From assembly GCA_010093485.1 (NCBI GenBank), contig MU001509.1:1331267-1395266 (forward strand): a stretch of 64,000 nt of DNA, read 5' to 3'. The notes under the pieces were generated by a model. It had not been told where the DNA came from. It was given only the letters and a program-made list of their open reading frames with translations, and did not search any database. Source of the DNA: Karstenula rhodostoma CBS 690.94. Its lineage: Eukaryota; Ascomycota; Dothideomycetes; Pleosporales; Didymosphaeriaceae. Below, one piece after another: positions 48,501 to 60,840 of this stretch (position 1 is the first letter of the stretch; each line of letters begins with the position of its first letter). The position numbers were made by a program, and so were the translations under genes.

Positions 48501-50702
48501 TTTCTTCTTTAATTACCTATTCCTTATATTATAATATCCCTTACTATAGGAGCGTTATTATATTATTATCCTACTAGATTTATATAATTTAGAGCTAGTA
48601 TTTATTCTTTATAAAGGTTAATAGGCGTTTTATTAATTATAGAATCTCTAAAAGCGTCTTCCCTTATAGATTAAAATTATAGAACTTCCCGCTAAATTCT
48701 TTCTTTATTATAAGAATCTAGAATTTAAGTATTTACTATTACTCTATATTAAATAGGTCCTATATAATATAGTAGAATAGACGCGGTAAATACTTATATA
48801 ATTATTATAAGATTACCTTACTTATATATATAACTATATAATACTTATATTCTTATTATTATATTCCTTTAATTAATATATTATATATACTAGAAACTAG
48901 AGCTTATAAAGCCTTTTTCCTAAGGTATCCTAATTATTTATACTATAGTTCTTTACTATCTAAGTAGGAGATATTCTCTCTTAATAGCTTAAATAGTTAA
49001 ATTATATTTATAATAGTAGAATAAGAGTATATAGGCTTATATTTAAAAAAAATAAGGTTATACTTATACTATAGGTCTACTATTATAACGCTTTATTTAA
49101 TTATTCTAATCCTTAGGGTATTATCTAAGTTAAGATACTAAATACTAACTTTCTTAAGTTAAACTTTTAAGATAATATTTATATAAAAGTTCTTAACTAC
49201 CTTTATATCTTTAAGTAGTAGATTTTCTAATTATTTTCTATTCTTACTATAAAGAATATTCTTAATTAGATAATTTCCTATTCCTAAAATAGGTAGAGCT
49301 TAAGTTTCTACTTTAATTTAGTCTTCTATAGTTACTTTCTTAAAAGAACTAGTAACTAGAAAGTTCTAATTATTAATAAGGTAAATAGTAGTTATACTAT
49401 TTAGGATTATATTTTTAGAAAGTAGATAAGAATTCTATATTATATTATAGATTCTATTCTTAGAGACTTCGCTTAGAAGGTTAATTAGATTAATAAGAGC
49501 TACTATAATACTACTAGAGTAGTTAATAGTAAACTACTTCTTATTATTTATTTTCTAATTAGCGCTATTAATCTTAGTCTATAGCTTTAACTATTATAAG
49601 AGTTTTAAATAGCTTAAGATTTTATTTTACTCTTTATTAGAAAGGTTAAATACTTAGGATCTATTAATTAGAGTACTAGCGATAGCTATTTATAAGTATT
49701 AGTATTTAATTAGTTACTATTTATATTAGGTATTCTTATAAGGGTAGTTAAAATAATTATTATTTTATATATTATTAGATAATTCCCTACTAGGCTTAGT
49801 AGTCTAACTACTAAATATTATATAGATACTAGTCCTTTTATAATTAGAGTAGAGTAATTATTTCTAGATTAGTACTAAAAATACCTTTCTAATCTTAAAA
49901 AGTATTATTATAGGCCTTTTAAGCGTCTTATTAAGCAGGATTTATTATTTAATTAAGTAGGACTACTTAGGGGTAATCTTCTTACCTAAAGCTTTAAGGA
50001 AATTATAGGTTATAAGTACTTCTTTAGTTTCTTTAACTAAGTATATAATTACTTTATAGTAGAGGAGCTACTATTTTTTAAACTAAGTCTTTAGGTTCTA
50101 CTATCTACTTTTTACTTTATTAAGATAAATATAATACTATACTTAAATAAGATTCTTAGTTACTTCTTTAGTAGGTACTAGATTATTTTTTAATATATAA
50201 AGTAGATATTATAAAGTAGATTTATTATCTTTAACTATATTAATTATTACTAGAGTAAGGAGATCTTAGAAGATAGTAGTATAAACTTAGTTCTAGAGAT
50301 TTTATAGCTTAGAATAGTATATCTACTAGTTAGAGACTATAGTATAATATTCTATAATTCTTAAAATATAGCTTTCCTTATTCTTCTTATATAATTTAAG
50401 TTCCTGCTTATAATCTTTAAGGTTATTTAAAGTAACTAGTTAGTATAGTTCCTCTAGAATAACTAGTTAAATAGGGTAATTATTCTTAATTAAGGGGACT
50501 ATTAGACTATCTAGATTAATTTTAGACTAAATATCTTTAGAGTTTACTTAGAAATATAAGCTTATAAACTAATAAGGCTAGCTTATTTAATTAATAAGCT
50601 AGGTCTAAGTAACTAGAATAGTTAAATTACTTATAGTTTTATTAAATAAAGAAGGCTTTTAGTATAATAGGAGAACCTAAGAGGGTATATTTAAGTAGTA
50701 AA
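45582..50702 (-). pseudogene. Copia copy D gag-pol pseudogene
   Basis: The RT tetrad is at 46501-46512 on the minus strand, 4442 bp from the 5' LTR edge as in copies B and C. All domains of copy C can be aligned. It is broken by TAA/TAG throughout. Confidence 0.85.
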
Positions 50703-50748
50703 GTATATAAAGAGAATTATCCTATATTCTAAACACTAGGCTTATAAC

Positions 50749-50954
50749 TATAGTAGAGAAAAGAAGCTTAAATATCCCTTTATTTAGGGAGCGAATTAAT
50801 TAGATTACTCTATAAGAAAAGATTACTAGAAAGGCTAGTTATATACTACACTTATCCTAAATTAGTTTAGTACTTAGGTTAAGGTACCCCTTATCGCGGC
50901 TAATTGGAGCTCTATAATCCCTAATATTATTAAGTATTATTTATATTCTTAATA
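50749..50954 (-). repeat. Copia copy D, 5' LTR (206 bp)
   Basis: Retains 'gagcgaatt', 'actacacttatcc', 'cttatcgcggc' and 'attggagctc', making it one of the least mutated LTRs of the family. Confidence 0.93.
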
Positions 50955-50959
50955 AGAAG

Positions 50960-52010
50960 TATAATACTATATTTACTAATTAGAATAATAGTTATATAAC
51001 TATAATATACTAGAATAGTAATAATACTATATAGAAAGCTATTCTAAGTATTAGAAATAAAAGTATACTATATATTACTAGCTAATAAAAAAATACTTAG
51101 AAAATATAAAAGTACTTTATAAGTATAAGGAAACTATTTACCTAACTAAAGATAAAATATAATATATATATAAAGTTAAATAGTATTACTATAACTACCT
51201 AAAATAGTACTTAGAATATTTAAATAAAAAGAAAGCTACTATATATAACTAAAATAATAAAAATTATAAAAAGATATATTTCTTTAAATATATAATTATT
51301 AGATACTTAAAGTACTAAGATAAGGTTAATAAAGGGGAAATTATAAGAGTAATAAGGATAGAAAAATACTAAAGGTATATAATTTAAAATTATTCTAAGA
51401 ATTTCTAAACTTATCTAAAGCTAATAAAGAGGTATACTATAGAATTATATTATATTAATTATCTCTTCTATAATAACTATAGGTATTTAGAAGAACTATA
51501 GGTTAAAATATAGATAATATTAAAAAATTAGAATATTATTAAGTAATAAGCTAAGCTAGTAAAAGTATTTTAAAGGCTTAAAGAATAAGTAGAGATAGTA
51601 GGGCTATAGAATTTTATATAAAAAAGTAAATTATAATTAGAAAATTCTAAGTAAATATACTAATAGACCTTAGTACTACTAGATATCTAATTTTATTTAG
51701 GGTAATAAAAAAATATAACTTACTATATTAAGATAAGATAGAGCTAGTCTAATTAGAAATAATAGATAGAATATTTTCCTAAAAATATAATAAAGGCTAG
51801 TTATACCTTAAGATACTATTATTATTACTAGGTATTAAAGAATTTAAAAGCTAATATAGTTTTACTATAATAAATATAAAAAGTCTAGAAGCTATTATAA
51901 ACTATAACTAGTTATTAAAAAATAATTTAAATATTAACTAGAAAAGTTAAATAATATATAGTTAAGGATTAATATTATAAATTATTAGTATAAGGTACTT
52001 ATAGAAAGTA
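50960..52010 (+). pseudogene. Gypsy G1 gag to protease remnant
   Basis: Lys/Asn/Tyr-rich + strand reading between copia copy D and family A copy 10. By position it should hold the end of gag and the protease. I cannot assign catalytic residues after RIP. Confidence 0.5.
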
Positions 52011-52136
52011 TCTAGGCACGCCTTAGCTACTTTTTTAGTCTCCCTTTATTCGTGTATTAGTAAAGTATAACGCGCCTTTTTGTCCCCCCTACTTTATTAA
52101 GTTACCCTACCTTATAGTGAATCTCTATAATATATA
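52011..52136 (+). mobile_element. Family A short retroposon, copy 10 (126 bp)
   Basis: Eleven-bp duplication TATAGAAAGTA (52000-52010, 52137-52147). It keeps 'ggcacgcc', 'attcgtgtattag', 'aacgcgcc' and 'tagtgaatctc', so it is far less mutated than the gypsy DNA around it. First tail subtype. Confidence 0.93.
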
Positions 52137-52147
52137 TATAGAAAGTA

Positions 52148-52966
52148 AAGCTAAAAGCCTTAGATACTCTAACTAAGTAGGCTATATAATAATAAACTAA
52201 AGAGATTTTAGCTATTAAAATTATTAGAATTCTAAAAGAAAATCTAGGATAAGTATAAATTATCTAAATATAATACTTAAATTTTTAGATTATAAAGAAA
52301 CTATTAATAATTCTACTAGAATATAAGGAGTATATAGAACTCTTTAAAGAAATTAAAAGAAAAGAACTACTAAATTATTAAAAATAGAATTATATAATAC
52401 CTCTAGAAAAGGGTATAAAACTATAACTAGAATAGCTAAAACTAATATTAATAAACTAAGAAAAAAAAGTATAAAAGTATTTATAAAAGAATTTAGAATA
52501 GAAGTATATTTAGAAAAGTTATAGTTTTATAGCCTTTTTAATTCTATAGGTATCTAAGAAGAATAATAAGCTATAACTCTATATAGATTATAAATAGCTA
52601 AATAATACTATAATTAAGAATTAGTATCTATTACCCTTAATTATAGAGTTTATAGATTAACTTTAAAAAGTTAAGTAGTTTATAAAATTTAATATATATA
52701 ATAGATATTACTATATATAAATTACTAAAAGATATAAATAGAAAATAGTATTTAAAACTAAATATATTCTCTATAAATACTAGGTTATACTATTTAGATT
52801 AATAAATACCCCTATAATATTTTAGGTAGTTATTAATAAAGCCCTATATAAATACTTAAATATATTCTATATAGTATACTTTAATAATATACTTATTTAC
52901 TCTACTAGAATACTAGAAGAATATATAGAATATATAAAGAAAGTACTTAAGAAAATAAAAGAGTAT
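52148..52966 (+). pseudogene. Gypsy G1 reverse transcriptase, first part
   Basis: Ty3/gypsy RT in one + strand reading. L-x-L-Y-I-D-Y (52575-52595) corresponds to the L-R-x-C-V-D-Y block. It is followed by the L-P-L-I motif (52628-52640), and the catalytic V-Y-F-D-D-I-L-I-Y-S, now with N-N for D-D, at 52874-52903. Family A copy 11 interrupts it 60 bp later. Confidence 0.82.
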
Positions 52967-52976
52967 TAGTTACTTC

Positions 52977-53137
52977 GCTACGCCCTTTCTGGTTAGCCTG
53001 CGCACAGACGCTAGGCGCGCCTTAGCCGCTTTTTTAGTCCCCCTTTATTCGTGTATTGGTAAAGCACAACGCGCCTTTTTATCCCCCCTACTTCATTAAG
53101 TTACCCTACCTTATAGTGAATCTCTATAATATATATA
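52977..53137 (+). mobile_element. Family A short retroposon, copy 11 (161 bp, lightly mutated)
   Basis: Ten-bp duplication TAGTTACTTC (52967-52976, 53138-53147). Retains a nearly GC-normal sequence: 'ctttctggttagcctgcgc', 'cacagacgctaggcgcgcc', 'cgtgtattggtaaagcac'. With copy 12 it gives the best view of the unmutated family. Confidence 0.95.
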
Positions 53138-53147
53138 TAGTTACTTC

Positions 53148-56079
53148 TTTATCTAAATAAATATAAGTTCTATATTATTAAAATAGAATATTTAGAATTT
53201 ATTATCTTAAAGGAAGGTATATTAATAAATCTAAAGAAGGTTACTACTATATAGAAATAGCTAGTTTCTAAGTTAATAAAAAATATCTAGTCCTTTCTAA
53301 GGTTTACTAACTTCTATTAAAAGTTTATAAAAGACTATTTTAAAACTACTATACTACTAATAGATTTTATAAAGAAAAGTAATAATAAAGTTATATAGCT
53401 AATTTAAAGGAAGTTATTAGAGATATTTAGGAAATTATAAATAATATTCTTAATAGCCCTACTTCTATAAATATTTAATCTATAAAAATTAGCTAGAGTT
53501 AAAATAGATATATCTAACTATATATTAGAAGTAATTCTCTTATAACTAAATAAAAATAAAAAATAGAAACTAGTATTTTACTATTTATAAAAGTTCTTAA
53601 GAGTAAAACTTAATTATAATATTTATAATAAGGAACTACTAGTAATAATAAATACCTTTAAATAATAGAAAATATAACTTATAGAAGTTTACTTTAAGGT
53701 AAAAATATAGATAGACTACTAGAATCTTACTAACTTTATATTAACTAAGAAGCTTAACTAATAATAAGTATAATAGATAGAATTTTTAGTAAACTTTAAT
53801 TTTATAATTTACTATTAACTTAGAACTCTTAATAGTATAGTAGATATCTTAAGTAGATAATTAGACTTAATTAAGGATAAAGTTAAGCTATATAATATAA
53901 TATTATATAAATATAGAGATAGTATACTTAAATATAACTAGTTAAAAATTAGAGTATAAGTAGCTAACCTAAGGTATATAAGACTAGAAGTATAAAATTT
54001 CTAAAACTATTAAAAACTTAATTAAGGCTAAAAAAAGAAATATAATCTCTTTAAATATAATTTTAATAAAACTAAATAAGACTACTAATAATAGATTATT
54101 ATTAATAATAGATATATACCTATTTTAATTAGAAGACTAAATAAATTAGAAGAATAGGGATACCTAAGTATTAAAGAAATAATATATTATATTATAAATA
54201 AATATACTATCCCTAAGTTTAAGTAATTAGTTATAATAAAGATAAGTAACTATTTAGCTTACTATAAAAATAAGTCTAAAAAATATAAGTTTTATAGATT
54301 TCTATAACTACTACCTATAATAAAATAACTATAATAAAGTATAATAATAGATTTTATTATAAAATTTTTAAAATTACTATAGCTAAGAATAAAGTATATA
54401 TATAATATTATTATAATAATAATATATAAACTTATAAAGATAACTAAATTTAGGCCTATAGAAAAGTCTATAATAGTAGAGGAACTAGTTTATAAAGTAA
54501 ATAATATACTATTCTCTATATATAGACTATTAGAGGAATTTATTATAAATAGAGATAAGCTCTTTACCTTAAAGTATTAGAATACTTTTACTATAACTCT
54601 AAAAATAAATTAAAAACTATTAATAAGTTTCTACTCTAAAATAGATAAATAAATAGAATATATAAATTAGATACTTAAGTAATATCTATAGTTCTATATT
54701 AATAAGTAATAAAATAACTAGATAAAACTTCTACTAACTATATAGTTAGTATATAATAACTTAAGGTTAGATATAATAAAATACTTACCCTACTATATAA
54801 ACTATAGATATAAGCTAGTTACTTATTAAAATCTAAAGAATATAGAAAGTATCTCTATTAGAGCCTAAAATAAAGCTTAAAAAATAAAGAAACTTTATAA
54901 AGTTTTATAAGAAAAGATTACCTATAGAGCCTTTATAGTATCTAAAAATATAAATAAGTAAAGAATTAAAGGACTAACCCTTAAAAAGGAGAATAAAGTT
55001 TTCCTATTATAGAAAAATTTAAAAATAAAATAATTAAGTAAAAAACTAAATTACCTTTAAATAGGACCTTTTAAAGTTTAAGAAATAAAGGGACTAGTTA
55101 TAACTAAGCTACTTCTATTAATAAGTATAAAAATATATTTTACCTTTTATAAATTACTATTAGAACTAGTACCTCTAAATATTCTAATTAAAATCTAGCT
55201 AAAACTAGAAAATAATAAGTATAAGATTAAGATAATTAAAAATCTATAAATAATTAAAGATTAGTAAAGATATCTAGTTAAGTAGAAAGAATAGCTAGAA
55301 TAGTATAATATTTAGAAATTAAAAAGAAACCTTATAAATTATAAAAAACTATTAGAGGACTTCTACTAGTTAATAGTAAAAGATTAACCCTAAGGAGGTT
55401 AATTAATAAAAATACTAGTCTAAAATAAAAAAAAAAATTAGAAAAAGTAAAAGAATTAATAATAGAAAAATTAGTTTATAACTAGTCTAGATTAGTTAAG
55501 TATCTATATAGTAGTAATATAGAAGTAATACTAATATTTATATTCTTTAAAGTCTCCTTTTCTAGATAATCTAGTATATTAAGTATATAAATATTATAAA
55601 TTATAAATAACTACTTTTACTCTTTTATTTCTATAATCTCTACTCTTAGATAAATAACCTTAGTCTTAATATAAAAAAGGATAAGATACTTTTTATACTT
55701 CTTAAACTAAATATATTCTTATTCTTTTTTAGAAATTTAAAAACTATACTCTATATAAATAGTAATATATATAGTATACTCCCTAATTAAAATATCTATA
55801 AAATACTTTAGGACCTTCTTTTCTATATAATAAGTATACTTTATTAGTATTACTAGACTATAATAATAAATCTTATTAGTATAAATATAATAATAATTAG
55901 TTAATAATTATTTTAGTACTTTAGATATAGTTAGGGAGGCTTAGAAAATTTAAAGGAGGATATAATACTATATCTAGAGGTATAAAAAAATAAACTTTTA
56001 TACCTCTAAACTATACTATAATAGTAGGCTATAAGGTAATAATAGGGTATTAAGATAATAACTCTAAAGGGGGAAATAA
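53148..56079 (+). pseudogene. Gypsy G1 RT end, RNase H, integrase and chromodomain
   Basis: RT thumb and RNase H come first, with an N-K-E-L-L block near 53620-53640. Integrase follows at 54180-54850, with a S-I-I-I-D-F-I core start (54335-54355). The integrase tail leads into a chromodomain at 55211-55371: Y-L-V-K-W-K-x-W, with W codons now TAG, at 55271-55294, then N-T-W-E and a leucine-rich helix. The chromodomain places the element in the chromovirus clade, which in the known biology targets heterochromatin. The purine tract and 3' LTR follow. Confidence 0.8.
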
Positions 56080-56581
56080 TATTATAATTATAGTAGAACT
56101 AGACTAGAAGAAAGAAAAGAATTATATATAAAATATTAGTAATAAAAATAAAGCTAATAGGTATTTATATATAAGTCTATAGGGTAGCTTATATTATAAG
56201 TTATATAATTATAATCCTATTAAGAGTATAAAATCCTAGAAATACTAAGTTTTAGTAGAAGTAAAGTAGATACTTTTATTAAGAAGGTAAAATCTATAGG
56301 AGTAGACTAGGGAATTCTAGAATAGTAAAAATTAGAATAACTAGTATATAGTCTAAAAGGATCTCTATATAGTTTCTATTCTTTATAGTTAATTTTTATA
56401 CTTAAATTAAAGTATTTTATTTATATATAAATACTTAGTCTTCTCTTAGTATTATTATATTATATTTTATTATAATATAGAATTATTAATTAACTTAGTA
56501 CTTACCTCTATTATATTTTATTCCTTAAATAATCCTTAAGGTATAGACCTAGGTTAGATATATAGGAAACCCCTTATAATA
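56080..56581 (+). repeat. Gypsy G1, 3' LTR (502 bp)
   Basis: Preceded by the purine tract 'aaagggggaaataa', starts 'tattataattatag', ends 'ccccttataata', and is followed by AGAAT, the target duplication partner of AGGAT at 34446-34450. Confidence 0.9.
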
Positions 56582-58105
56582 AGAATATATTACCTTTTTT
56601 ATAAAATTATTAATACTAAAGAAGTAGTAAGTATTATAAACTTTCTCCTTATAATATATTTTATTATTAGAATAATTTTATTTATACTTAGTAATACTAA
56701 ATTATATATAATAATTAGCTAGGGATATAGCTTTATTATAAAATTAAAAGTATTTAGTATAACTACCCTTTTTAATAATAGCTTAAGTACGTTTAGTAAA
56801 ATTAGTTAGTAAGTTAATTAGAATCTTTTTAGTCTTAGTATAATCCTAAATATCTAATAAGTACCTATACTAGTTATAAAAATTCTAATACTTATTATTA
56901 TTATAAATAATAATTAGTTAGGTATAAAATATATTATAAAAGTTAATATCTATACTATTTATAATTATAAACTATATATCCTTATAATATAGGGACTTAT
57001 TAGTTATAAAAATAACTAATACTATTTATTTAAATTAAATATAGGCTTTATATATCTACTTAAGTATATTTACTTTTACTAGACTAAACTAGAGTCTATT
57101 AGATCTAAAAAAGATTAGTTTATACTAAATAAAACTAAATAGTATCTATTAAATTAAAACTATTAAAAAGGAAATATATTAAATAGTAATTCTTTTAATT
57201 CTTTATAAAATAGTATTTATAGGCTATTTAATATTTATCTCTTATTTAATTAGTATAGTAGAACTTTAGCTAGTTAGTACTAAAAGTTAAGAAATAATAA
57301 GCTAGAAGTAGAGTCTTTATATCTACTTTATTCTCTATCTCTTTAACTATATATATTATATAGCCTATATATATTAAGGGAGTATTATTAGTCTTACTAT
57401 CTATATAAGCTATAGTATATATAATAAAGGAAGATATAATTAAATAAATTCTAGTATAGTTTAATAATACTAGATAAGTCTAAATAATACTAAATAAAGT
57501 TAAATACTATTAGAAAAAGTTAAATATTAAAAATTATTACTAATAAAAACTAATAGTGGTTAGAATAGTTTTACTTATACTAGTTAGTACTAGATAGTAC
57601 TATTTAAAGCCTAATTAATTAGAAAATACTTATTATAGATAAAACCTTATTAATACTATAGCCCTATAAATAGCTAAATAAAGGAGTCTATAAGTATTAA
57701 CTTAACTAGATAATAATAAAATAGTAGAATTAATTAAACCTATCTAATTAAGAAATATAAACTACCTAATTAGATTTATTTTACTAGTATATAATATTTC
57801 TAGTAGGGTAGCTATACTAAGACCTATAATTTATTATATTATATAGCCTATTAGTATAGGCCTATATATATACTAAGTAATAAATATAAGTAAAAGCTAG
57901 CTATAACCTTAGTAACTTAAATATAAAATAAATATATTACTACTTATTAATATTATATAACTAAAAAGTTAAATTTAAGTCTATTAATATCTACTTATAT
58001 TAAAATAGCCCTATCTAGTTCTACTAGGTCCTAATAAACCTATAAAATATACTATTAATAAAACTTAATATCTTTAGAATAAGAGTACCCCTTAAGGGAG
58101 GATAA
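56582..58105. other. Target DNA right of gypsy G1, unassigned
   Basis: Decayed DNA formerly joined to 33431-34450. No domain was recognised on either strand; a Tyr/Lys/Asn-rich minus-strand reading between 56600 and 57100 is possible. It ends with 'ttaagggaggataa' directly before the K2 LTR. Confidence 0.4.
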
Positions 58106-58274
58106 TATTATAATTAGAAGTACTTTATACCTAACTAGAGAAGTTATATAATAGTAAGGGGTATATAGCTATAAATACTAATAAAGAGATCTAGTAGTAA
58201 TTTATCTATCTAATACTATACCTTTTACCTACCTCTAAAGTTAAAACTATATTATTTATACTAGAATTCTAATA
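58106..58274 (-). repeat. Copia family K LTR, copy K2 (3' LTR, 169 bp)
   Basis: Aligns with 19917-20084. On the minus strand it directly follows the end of copia RNase H, so it is the 3' LTR. It includes a TATA-like 'gctatatacccc' on the minus strand. Confidence 0.8.
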
Positions 58275-59040
58275 ATCTTTATAAGTCTATTAGTAATTAG
58301 TTTAGCTAATTTAATATACTTAATAGTAATTATATCTATAGAGACTTCTTATTATAGCTAATAATTATAGATATTAATATATTAGAGCTTAGTCTAGAGT
58401 TTTAATACTTCCTAAGTTACTAAGTAAATTATCTATTAATTATTATATTATATTATAATTATAGAGCTAGGTAATATAATTCTAAACTCTCTTAATAATC
58501 TTAAAATATAGATAGCTTCCTTAGCTACCTATAATAGGGTAAGTAATTTTACCTCTATTATAGAGGTAGTAATAGTATTTTATTTATTTACCCTCTATAC
58601 TATTAAACTATTAAATAAGTTAATTATATACCCCTATAAGCTTTTTCTATTAATTATATTATTAATAAATAAAATATCGCTAGTAATTTAAAAGTATAAT
58701 CTATCTCTAAGCTATAAACCCTTATATTTAGTAACTAAGTAGTATAATAATACTTTATTAATAGTATTTTAATATACTTAGCCTAGATTTAATAAAAACT
58801 AGGCTAGCTATAATATAGTAAAAGTAATATCTAGTTATATTATAACTACTATAAATAGTAGTAATCTAATTTTTTATTAATACTTATTAATCTCTAATAG
58901 TAAGGCTAGACCTTTTTAAGGTTTAAGTTTTATAGTAGCTATAAGTATATTATAGTGATAATTAGTTTTATTTACTAGTTATTAGATCTTTTTAATATAT
59001 AAGGTCTATAATAATTATATAAATTACTAGTTTTATTTTT
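58275..59040 (-). pseudogene. Copia K2 RT tail and RNase H remnant
   Basis: Minus-strand reading matches the Ty1/copia connection and RNase H. It has an R-P-D-I-x-F-like block (near 58830), then T-S-x-I-E-x-K/E-L-L-T-L (about 58570-58600), then a C-D-N-x-Q-like block. The last residues, with an N-G-L-T-K-like end, meet the LTR at 58275. The element is truncated upstream at 59040, where an LTR-like repeat of another family begins. Confidence 0.72.
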
Positions 59041-59215
59041 TATTTATAATAAATATAGTAAGGAAGTAAACTATTACAGTAGAGCTCCTATATAGCCAGC
59101 TAAACCTCAGGTCTATATATTACCTAATTAGGACACTTTTTTTAAGCCTTCTTATTAGCTAAAAAAAAGCTATTTAAGCGTTTTAATTGGCTCTTAAAAC
59201 GCGATGTAACAACGT
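59041..59215 (+). repeat. LTR-like repeat, copy 2 (lightly mutated)
   Basis: Partner of 2496-2670 in the same orientation. Its right part is almost free of RIP: 'tttaagcgttttaattggc', 'aaaacgcgatgtaaca'. It borders a less mutated region, so mutation load drops sharply within this repeat. No target duplication was identified. It may be a solo LTR or the end of a truncated element. Confidence 0.6.
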
Positions 59216-59858
59216 TAATCCGGGCTAGGAAAATCTAAACTAGGCCTAATTAGGAAATCTAAAATATTAAAATTACTAAATAAACTTTTCTCTTTAAATA
59301 GAACTAAAAATTATATTTCTAGCTTTAATAACAATTAAGTTATAGCTATTTCTAGTTTTACAGTAATAAACGCTAAGATTTAATTACCTAAATAGGAAGT
59401 TTAGATATCTAAGTACTTTAAAAGTCTAAATATATCTACTCTTTAAGCCCTATTTAATAGTGTAAAAATTATAGTTCTAGCTTACGTAATTGTAGAGATA
59501 TTTAAGATTTAAACTTTTAAGGTTTTTTTAAAATCTTTAAGTATATTAAAAAACGTTAACTACTTAGAAAAAAAAATTCTAAATTACTATTAGATTATAC
59601 TACTAACTATAAGTAGTTTAGTCTAGAAACTATTATAATTAGGTAATTAGGTAAAAAGTTATAAAGTATTAAAATATAGAGTTCTACTAAGGATTATCTC
59701 TATAGAAAATAATAAATTTAATATTAGGTTTTTACTAAAATACTATATTAGTACTAACCTAATATCTATATTAGAAAGAAAAATTATAATACCTTTTATT
59801 ACTTACTTATTTAATAGTTTAATTCTCTTAACTATCCTTAATCGTTTTTAACCTATAC
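59216..59858. other. Less mutated transition region, no gene seen
   Basis: CpA and TpG reappear here ('aataacaattaag', 'tttacagtaataaacg', 'gtaattgtagag'), unlike the preceding 59 kb, although the DNA remains AT-rich. This looks like low-copy sequence next to the repeats that received fewer mutations. No reading frame or RNA gene stands out. Confidence 0.5.
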
Positions 59859-60840
59859 TTACTTAAAACTATATATATTTATAGTATATTCTATTATATT
59901 TAATACTTTTATAATATAATATACCTAGGAGTTTATTTATATTTAAAAATTACTTTAAAAACTATATTATTTAGCTTAATATAAACGTTTTATTTATAAA
60001 TATCTATATTTCTATACCTTATAAAAAAAGATATTTTATAATATATTATTTATTTAAAATATATATTTAAGGTATATAATATATTTAAAGTAGATAATTT
60101 AAATATACTATACTTCTAAACTTAAAAACTTTTAAGAATTAATTAATATACTATCTTTATTAATATATCTCTTTTTTCTTTAAATATATACTATAATTCC
60201 TATAATAAGCTATTTAATAATACTTTATTAGTATATCTAGAGTTTAATACTTAGAGTAATAACTAGATAAATATCTAAACTAATACCTAGACTAATATAT
60301 ATACTAATATCTAGACTAATACCTACTCTAATCTCTATTTACTTAAAACTATTTCTATTTATAGTAAATTCTACTATATTTAATCTTTTTATAGTATATT
60401 ATATCTAGTACTCTATTTATATTTAAAGATTACTTTAAAAGCTTTATTATTTAGCTAAATATAAATATTTTATTTATAAATATCTAGATTTCTATAATTT
60501 AAAGAAAAATAGATATTTCCTAATATACTATTTATCTAAAATATATATTTAAGGTATATAATATAATTAGAGTATAGAGTTACTTTATTTATATTATTAA
60601 AGTAGTTAATTTAAATATACTATATTTCTAAATTTAAAAACTTTTTTAAATTTATTTATATACTATCCTTATTACTATATCCCTTCTTTACTTAAATATA
60701 TAGTATAATTTCTATATTATATTACTTAATTATACTTTATTAGTATAATTATAGTCTAATATCTAGACTAATATCTAAAGTAATACTTAGACTAATACCT
60801 AGTCTAATATCTAGACTTATACCTAGACTAAAATACTAGA
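59859..60840. repeat. Tandem pair of a 480-bp unit with 12-bp minisatellites
   Basis: Two direct units, 59859-60338 and 60339-60840, both starting 'ttacttaaaact' and sharing 'aaatatatatttaaggtata' at the same offset. Each ends in a minisatellite with unit AATAYCTAGACT: seven units at 60246-60329 and six at 60758-60829. The units differ by substitutions scattered throughout. No coding sense. Confidence 0.8.

Larger units (their letters stand above)
43730..50954 (-). mobile_element. Ty1/copia retrotransposon, copy D (7225 bp, RIP-dead)
   Basis: Complete copy with 206-bp LTRs and target duplication AGAAG (43725-43729, 50955-50959), antisense within the gypsy G1 gag-pol region. It keeps somewhat more CpG than A and B, for example 'gctcgcgctact' at 44337-44348 and 'tagcgcgttct' near 46056. 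Otherwise it is colinear with copy B. Confidence 0.95.
34451..56581 (+). mobile_element. Ty3/gypsy chromovirus G1 with nested copia C, D and three family A copies
   Basis: The two 502-bp LTRs (34451-34952, 56080-56581) are near-identical apart from transitions. The flanking 5-mers are AGGAT and AGAAT, one transition apart. The total span is 22.1 kb; removing copia C, copia D and family A copies 9-11 leaves about 7.3 kb, a normal gypsy length. The interior order is gag (34953-35347, 42575-43729), RT (52480-53300), integrase (54180-54850), chromodomain (55211-55371), then purine tract 'aaagggggaaataa' before the 3' LTR. All coding frames are dead through RIP. Confidence 0.9.

Noticed and set aside
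7660..50954. Copia copies A, B and D read as + strand elements because the LTR begins 'tatagtag' on that strand
   Set aside because: The RT and RNase H motifs and the polypurine tract next to the 3' LTR show A, B and D are minus and only C is plus.
19917..58274. K-family LTRs as the two ends of one + strand gypsy element enclosing G2 and G1
   Set aside because: The 58-kb LTR is joined to minus-strand copia RNase H, and the flanking 5-mers (TTTAG, ATCTT) do not match.
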